This document shows positions 57,255 to 64,000 of a stretch of DNA of 64,000 bases, piece by piece. The position numbers and the translations under genes were made by a program. Positions within the stretch are counted from its first letter, which is position 1; the number at the start of each line of letters is the position of its first letter. A model generated the notes under the pieces. The model ran no database searches and was not told where the DNA came from. It saw only the letters and a program-made list of their open reading frames with translations. Origin of the DNA: Phalacrocorax aristotelis (lineage: Eukaryota; Chordata; Aves; Suliformes; Phalacrocoracidae); assembly GCF_949628215.1 (NCBI RefSeq), contig NW_027441107.1, positions 248,001 to 312,000 of the forward strand, in the 5' to 3' direction.

Positions 57255-57937
57255 TCTGCGGCACAACACGGCCGCACGGCCAGCCTCCAGGCGCACCACC
57301 ACAGCTCCCGGCACGCCGCCAGCCCGCCCTCCCCGCTCTCAGACCCTGCGGGCCACCGTCCCGGCCGCCGATGCACCCGGAAGCCCCACCGAGCCCTCAG
57401 CACAGCCTCGCTCTCCCCACCGCCCGCTCCGACCCAGCGCTGCCCCGCCGCAGCCCTCCTCGGGGCTTGACCCGGGACGCAGCGCTCCACCACCCAGCCC
57501 CCGCTCACCTTCTCCCTCGCTACAGTCGCAGCCCGCTGACGCTCGGCCACAGCTCCGCTCCGCTCCGCCCTCGGCTCACACTGGCCCCCCAGAGCCGGGC
57601 ACCACCCCTTTTCCAGGGAGGAGCCGGCACCATCAGCCCCACCGCCCGCACCTGGGGCTCCTCCATCCAGACCCCGCCATCAGCTGAGGCGCAGCAGCAA
57701 CGGGGGGCCCCCTCCCCTCACCCCCACAGTGCACCACCTCCTCCCCTGGGCTCCATCACAGCCCCTTGCCCCACGCAAAGGCAGCGCAAACGCAGCCCTG
57801 AGGGCAAAGGAGAGGGCAGGTGTTTGTGCAGGCGCGCACGTAACAAGTCCCAGGAGCCATTCGTGGGTCAGGGTCCCCAACGCTCCCCCTGCCCCAAGGC
57901 CACCTCGGCCGCCGTTGCCGCAGCCGCACGGAGCTGG

Positions 57938-58495
57938 TGTTGGCTGCGATAGTGCTCATTTTCTCCACAGTAGCTAGGAAGGGATACGTTTTGGATTTAT
58001 GCTCAAAACACCGTTAATAATGTAGAGATGTTTTGGTTCTTGCTGAGCACTGCTTCCACAGTCAGGGCCTCTTCTGGTTCTCTCAGTGCCCCACCAGCAA
58101 GTAGGCTGGGAGAGGACACAGCTGGGAAAGCTTTCCCAGCTAACTGACCAAAGGGATATTCCATACCATTTGACATCACGCTCAGCACACGCAGCTGGGG
58201 GAAGAAGGGGGAGTCCTTGGGGGCTACGGCATTTCTCTTCCTAAGTAACCGTTACACATGACAGAGCCCTGCTTTCCCAGAGGTGGCTCAACACCTGCCC
58301 GCCGAAAAGGAGGAGTGAATTAATTCCTTGCTTTGCTTCCACGCACAGCTTTTGCTTTACCTATTAAACAGCCTTGATCTCAACCCATGATTTTTCTCAC
58401 TCTTACCCTTCCAGCTCTCTCTCCCAGCCCACTGAGGGTGGAGCGAGCAAGCAGCTCCCTGGTGCAGAATAGCCAGCTGGGGCTAAGCCACGGCA
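57938..58495 (+). mobile_element. LTR-1, near-complete solo-type LTR (right flank)
   Basis: Second near-complete copy, about 558 bp, matching 26063-26654 almost base for base but with an ordinary GTCCTTGGGGGCTACGGC in place of the expanded G-run. It joins the right flank to U11. The stretch where a TATA-like element would lie reads CAGCACACGCAGCTGGGGG, so an LTR core promoter may be damaged (inference from my memory of related LTRs). Confidence 0.85.
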
Positions 58496-61333
58496 CGCGC
58501 TTGTCCCGGTTTGGCAGGGAACGGACCGTCCGTCGCCTGGCTCCTGGGGCGACGGGCTGCTGGGCAGAGGGGGAGGCCACCAAAGGTGACGAGCAGGGCA
58601 CGGGACAGTAGGAAGAGAGAAGAGAAGAGCGGCATCCGGCTGGACGGGCGGGGGGGACGTGTGTGCGTGTAGTGAGAAGGCACGAGGCAGGGAACAGGAC
58701 GGCCAGAGAAGGACAGGGAGCCTGACGGAGGTGGAGATAAAAGCAGCAGAGAGAGGGGAAGAGCAGGACACAGACCAACAAAGAAGGAAGAGGAGCAGGC
58801 TGGAGACGCACAAAGAACCTGGGGCAGGCAGCACGACAGCGAGGGAGGAAAGAAGAATAGGGGCAGGAAGCTGGACCGAGCGCGATGGAGACAGACAAGA
58901 TAAGCGACAAGAACAGGGCAGAAAGGGAAGAATGAAGCCACGGGGACAGGGAGCCGAGACAGCCAACGACGGAGGGAAGGGGCCGGGGAGGGAACACCAC
59001 AAAACAAACCACGGGGCTACGTGGTACAGAGCACGAGAAGGCAGAGAATTAAGAATTAGGGACAGGGAGCCAGAAAAACAACAACAAAACAACACCCAAA
59101 ACAAAGGGAGATGGGGAGCAAAAGGAATCGCAATGCGTACAGAAAGAAGAGAGAAACAATTCTAAAAGAGGGTCACGGGGAAGCCAGAGACAGCAAGATG
59201 GAGAAAGGACAAAAGCTACAGGCTACAGGGCAGAGAGGGAAGAATTAATGGATAGACACAGAGAGCTGGGCAGAAAGAGGTGGAGAAAGGCTGACGATCA
59301 CACGGCCAACAGGGAAGAGAGAAGAGAGGGAGGAATTTTAAAAACAGGGGCAAGAAGCCAGAGAGAGGGAGAGAGAGGCAACACTAAAATGGGGACAAGC
59401 CACAGGGCGGCGAGGAGGGAACCGATGAATAAGAACAGGAGACCAAAGAGAACACAACGTAGAATGGAAAAAAGGAACAGCGGCCCAACAGGGAAGGAGG
59501 AATTAAAGATCAGGCACTGGGAGGCAGACAGAGACAAACGAAGAAACAAGTGGAAAAAAAAAACAAAACCAAAAACACAACAACAGCAATGGGCTACAAA
59601 GACAGACAGAGAGGGAAGAAATAAAACATAGCAGCAAGGAGCTGGACAGAGAGAGATGAGGACAAACAAATAGCACGGGTCTACGTGACAGAGAACGTGG
59701 AATTAGAACACAGAGAGAGGGAGCCGGACAGAGAGAGAGGCCGAGAGAAAAACCTAGACGGGCTACAGCGGGCAGAGGCAGGAATTAAAACCTAGGGACA
59801 GGGAGCTGGACAGAGAGAGACGGAGGTCACAGGGAACAGCGGCGGGTGCAGGAAGAACAGGAATTCATGAACAGGGAAAGGGAGCTCGACAGAGAAGAAC
59901 TCAGAAAGGCAAGAACAGTAGCAGGGTACAGAGCAGACGAATTAAAAAGCGCGGCGGGAGCGTTGAGGCAGACAGAGAGATTAAGAAAAAAGCCACGGGC
60001 TACGTGGCAAAGCAGGAGGAATTCAGAAACGGGGATGGCAACCAAGGGAGAGTGAGCTGGTGAAGGACAACGGGCATTCCAAGTGAGGGACGGGGAGCTG
60101 GGAAAAGCGAGGCAGAGAAAAACAGAATCACAGAGAGAATCACACAAAGCCAAAAAAGAAGAAACTGAACAACAGGAACAGGTGTAACCAAAGCGATGAA
60201 ATCAGCCAACCAGAGACGGTGTTCCATTACGGGAACATGGAGCGTACGAATCAGCGCACCTGTTGATCTGCATTTTAGTCCCTAGGCTATCGTTAACGTC
60301 AGCAGAACAACAGACAACGTGCTTCTGTCAGAAAAGGACGACAAAACGCGGTTTCGTGGAGCGGACTGAGAGAACTAGCCAAGACTGCCAAGATTAACAG
60401 CCAAGAAGGTAAAAGGCAATTCTGGCAGGGGGAGATCGCGACCACCGACTCACGGACCACCACCGAGCCTGCGCAGCGATTTACATACGGAACGAGCAAG
60501 TTTGTACCGATCAGCAGACAGGGCAATAATGAATACGTATGAATACGTAAAATTTTGATCTACAAATTGAACGGGAAAGGTGCGTGAGGTACGCACGCCA
60601 GGAGGAGCGATCCCCCGTGCATCCGGCGCCGTGAATAAAGAATGCCTGCTCTTTAATACTAAATTGGTCTTGAGGAGTTGTTTCCGATTTTACCGCGTTT
60701 TTCGGTAACACAGGGAGTCAGACCGAGAGAGCCAGAGAAAGACAAAAATACCGACAGGCTACAGGACAGAGCAGGAGGAGTAAAAAAATAAAAACGGAGC
60801 CAGAGCCAGGCAGAGAGAGGCGGAGAAAGAACAAGTAGCCACAGGCTACAGGACAGAGAGAGGGAGGACTGAAAAGACGGGGAGGCAGGGAGCCACTCAG
60901 AGCGAGACGGAGAAAGAAGGTGCGGGGGGAGGCACAAAAAAAAAATAATTTTGCAGCAGGTAAGGAAAGAGAGGGGGCCGGGGGAGAGACAGGGAGGGCC
61001 CAGGACGCACAAGAGAGGCAACGGGGCCCCACTGGCCCAGGACTCACCGCGACTCTCGCTCTCAGCGCTGCTGGCACAATTTAGCCGTTCACATGCTTCT
61101 TTCCCCTCCTCTCCTCCCTGCCTCTTCTGCAGCTCCAGACTCTAGGCCGACCTCCACCTGAAGAGAACACGGGGGTGTCTTACAGCTCTTACGAGATGAG
61201 GCTTCCTAGGCACGTAGCCTAGCTCGCCCGTGCACTACACGCCCGTACCGAACTGCGGGTTCCAACTGTGGGAAGAAGGGGGAGTCCTTGGGGGCTACGG
61301 CATTTCTCTTCCTAACTAACCGTTACACATGAC
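58263..61333 (+). repeat. Macrosatellite unit U11 (type A, first of right array)
   Basis: 3,071 bp, nearly identical to U1 but without the 22-bp segment near 58760 and with a few substitutions (for example GCAGAATAGCCAGCTGGGG near 58465 and TGTTGATCTG at the LTR-2 start). It follows a flank and full LTR-1, as U9 does. Exon-like segment at 61048-61157, minus strand. Confidence 0.95.
60261..60710 (+). mobile_element. LTR-2 (U11)
   Basis: Full copy; shares the CCCTAGGCTATCG variant with U1. Confidence 0.78.
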
Positions 61334-61566
61334 AGAGCCCTGCTTTCCCAGAAACAGCTCAACACCTGCCCGCCGAAAAGGAGGAGCGAATTAATTCCTT
61401 GCTTTGCTTCCACGCACAGCTTTTGCTTTACCTATTAAACCGTCTTGATCTCAACCCATGATTTTTCTCACTTTTACCCTTCCAGCTCTCTCCCCCAGCC
61501 CACTGAGGGTGGAGCGAGCAAGCAGCTCCCTGGTGCAGAGTTGCCAGCTGAGGCTAAGCCACGGCA
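61270..61566 (+). mobile_element. LTR-1, 5'-truncated (U11/U12 junction)
   Basis: Truncated copy in the right array with the same 8-bp filler and breakpoint as in the left array, so both arrays share one founding deletion. Confidence 0.82.
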
Positions 61567-64000
61567 CGCGCTTGTCCCGGTTTGGCAGGGAACGGACCGT
61601 CCGTCGCCTGGCTCCTGGAGCGACGGGCTGCTGGGCAGAGGGGGAGGCCACCAAAGGTGAGGAGCAGGGCACAGGACAGTAGGAGGAGAGAAGAGCAGCA
61701 TCCGGCTGGACGGGGGCGGGGGGGGCATGTGTGCGTGTAGTGAGAAGGCACGAGGCAGGGAACAGGACGGCCAGAGGAGGACAGGGAGCCTGACGGAGGT
61801 GGAGATAAAAGCAGCAGAGAGAGGGGAAGAGCAGGACACAGACCAACAAAGAAGGATGAGGAGCAGGCTGGAGACGCACAAAGAACCTGGGGCAGGCAGC
61901 ACGACAGCGAGGGAGGAAAGAAGAACAGGGGCAGGAAGCTGGACCGAGCGAGATGGAGACAGACAAGATAAGCGACAAGAACAGGGCAGAAAGGGAAGAA
62001 TGAAGCCACGGGGACAGGGAGCCGAGACGGCCAACGACGGAGGGAAGGGGCCGGGGAGGGAACACCACAAAACAAACCATGGGGCTACGTGGTACAGAGC
62101 ATGAGAAGGCAGAGAATTAACAATTAGGGACAGGGAGCCAGAAAAACAACAAAAAAAACACCAAAACAAAGGGAGATGGAGAGCAAAAGGAATCGCAATG
62201 CGTACAGAGAGAAGAGAGAAACAATTCTAAAAGAGGGTCACGGGGAAGCCAGAGACAGCAAGATGGAGAAAGGACAGAAGCTACAGGCTACAGGGCAGAG
62301 AGGGAAGAATTAATGAATAGACGCAGAGAGCTGGGCAGAAAGAGGTGGAGAAAGGCTGAAGATCACACGGCCAACAGGGAAGAGAGAAGAGAGGGAGGAA
62401 TTTTAAAAACAGGGGCAAGAAGCCAGAGAGAGGGAGAGAGAGGCAACAATAAATGGGGACAAGCCACAGGGCAGCGAGGAGGGAATCGATGAATAAGAAC
62501 AGCAGACCAAAGAGAACACAATGTAGAATGGAAAAAAGGAACAGCGGCCTACAGGGAAGGAGGAATTAAAGATCAGGCACTGGGAGGCAGACAGAGACAC
62601 ATGAAGAAACAAGTGGGAAAAAAAAAAAAAAACAACAACGGCAACGGGCTACAAAGACAGACAGAGAGGGAAGAAATAAAACATAGCAGCAAGGAGCTGG
62701 ACAGAGAGAGATGAGGACAAACAAATAGCACGGGTCTACGTGACAGAGAACGTGGAATTAGAACACAGAGAGAGGGAGCCGGACAGAGAGAGAGGCCGAG
62801 AGAAAAACCTAGACGGGCTACAGCGGGCAGAGGCAGGAATTAAAACCTAGGGACAGGGAGCTGGACAGAGAGAGACGGAGGTCACAGGGAACAGCGGTGG
62901 CTGCAGGAAGAACAGGAATCCACAAATAGGGAAAGGGAGCTCGACAGAGAAGAACTCAGAAAGGCAAGAACAGTAGCAGGGTGCAGAGCAGAGCAGACGA
63001 ATGAAAAAGCGCGGGGGGAGCGTTGAGGCAGACAGAGAGAGATTAAGAAAAAAGTCACGGGCTACGTGGCAAAGCAGGAGGAATTCAGAAACGGGGATGG
63101 CAACCAAGGGAGAGTGAGCTGGTGAAGGACAACGGGCATTCCAAGTGAGGGACGGGGAGCTGGGAAAAGCGAGGCAGAGAAAAACAGAATCACAGAGAGA
63201 ATCACACAAAGCCAAAAAAGAAGAAACTGAACAACAGGAACAGGTGTAACCAAAGCGATGAAATCAGCCAACCAGAGACGGTGTTCCATTACGGGAACAT
63301 GGAGCGTACGAATCAGCGCACCTGTCGATCTGCATTTTAGTCCCTAGGCGATCGTTAACGTCAGCAGAACAACAGACAACGTGCTTCTGTCAGAAAAGGA
63401 CGACAAAACGCGGTTTCGTGGAGCGGACTGAGAGAACTAGCCAAGACTGCCAAGATTAACAGCCAAGAAGGTAAAAGGCAATTCTGGCAGGGGGAGATCG
63501 CGACCACCGACTCACGGACCACCACCGAGCCTGCGCAGCGATTTACATACGGAACGAGCAAGTTTGTACCGATCAGCAGACAGGACAATAATGAATACGT
63601 ATGAATACGTAAAATTTTGATCTACAAATTGAACGGGAAAGGTGCGTGAGGTACGCACGCCAGGAGGAGCGATCCCCCGTGCATCCGGCGCCGTGAATAA
63701 AGAATGCCTGCTCTTTAATACTAAATTGGTCTTGAGGAGTTGTTTCCGATTTTACCGCGTTTTTCGGTAACACAGGGAGTCAGACCGAGAGAGCCAGAGA
63801 AAGACAAAAATACCGACAGGCTACAGGACAGAGCAGGAGGAGTAAAAAAATAAAAACGGAGCCAGAGCCAGGCAGAGAGAGGCGGAGAAAGAACAAGTAG
63901 CCACAGGCTACAGGACAGAGAGAGGGAGGACTGAAAAGACGGGGAGGCAGGGAGCCACTCAGAGCGAGACGGAGAAAGAAGGTGCGGGGGGGGCGCAAAA
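61334..64000 (+). repeat. Macrosatellite unit U12 (type B, cut by window end)
   Basis: First 2,667 bp of a type-B unit, base-for-base like U2 except for homopolymer lengths and very few differences (for example AAAGGGAGCTC near 62933 against GGAAGGGAGCTC in U2). It is cut in the A-tract, so the right array continues beyond the window. Confidence 0.95.
63323..63772 (+). mobile_element. LTR-2 (U12)
   Basis: Full array-type copy, last in the window. Confidence 0.78.

Larger units (their letters stand above)
56070..57937. promoter_or_regulatory. CpG-island flank of the right long unit
   Basis: Near-identical to 24389-26062 over its whole length. Differences are a 12-bp duplication (GAGGCTGAGCGG) near 56690, three more 62-bp promoter-motif units, and scattered substitutions. 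The CACGTG E-box is at 56956-56961. Frames spanning it (for example plus 56038-57687) arise from stop-poor CpG-rich repeats. Confidence 0.6.
55606..58262 (+). repeat. Partial long unit U10 (right end of a long unit)
   Basis: Begins at a junction near 55606 where flank-derived GAATCCAGTGCA is joined to the second purine-rich block of a unit (GGCAGAGAGAGGCAGAG). It then runs through the A-tract, GC-rich tail and exon-like segment (55856-55965) into a full flank (56070-57937) and LTR-1. It parallels 23930-26421 closely, and so supplies an independent copy of the flank. The part left of the junction (LTR-2 and the main purine block) is missing. Confidence 0.92.

Overview
The window looks like nuclear DNA of a bird. 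Two kinds of retroviral LTR in it resemble endogenous-retrovirus LTRs common in avian genomes, and the rest is GC-rich, with CpG islands, minisatellites and vertebrate promoter motifs. I recognise no conventional protein-coding gene, prokaryotic feature, tRNA, rRNA or CRISPR array. Most long open frames are by-products of stop-poor tandem or purine-rich repeats. The species cannot be fixed from the sequence.

Layout. (1) Positions 1-26,421 hold a head-to-tail macrosatellite: seven units of about 3.06-3.09 kb (starts 1, 3094, 6155, 9223, 12289, 15353, 18420) and an eighth, long unit (21485-26421, 4.9 kb). Each unit contains, left to right, the 3' part of one LTR (LTR-1), about 1.8 kb of purine-rich degenerate ~80-bp subrepeats, a second LTR (LTR-2, ~450 bp), more purine-rich DNA, and a short GC-rich tail with a minus-strand exon-like segment. 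The long unit also has ~1.7 kb of CpG-island flank and a full-length LTR-1; short units look like deletion products of it. (2) 26422-29445 is one variant unit. (3) 29446-55430 is a lower-copy spacer with three CpG islands, a 43-bp GC minisatellite (35 kb), a 77-bp minisatellite carrying NRF1-type palindromes (42-44 kb), two diverged low-copy repeat families (here R2 and R3), an AT-rich island and many minus-strand exon-like segments. (4) 55430-58262 is a second long-unit flank with CpG island and LTR-1. (5) 58263-64000 starts a second array nearly identical to positions 1-5,760.

How parts may work together (inference). The long-unit flank has a CpG island with tandem copies of a ZNF143/THAP11-like promoter motif (2 in the left copy, 5 in the right). 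Left of it on the minus strand is an ordered set of splice-site-bounded segments (exon 1, a 192-nt exon 2, a 110-nt exon 3) present in both long units; exon 3 is kept in short units. The other CpG islands also have minus-strand splice donors at their left edges. The simplest reading is a family of minus-strand, probably noncoding or decayed, spliced transcription units whose 5' parts were amplified with two ERV LTRs into a macrosatellite. This rests on splice-site patterns read by eye and needs RNA evidence.
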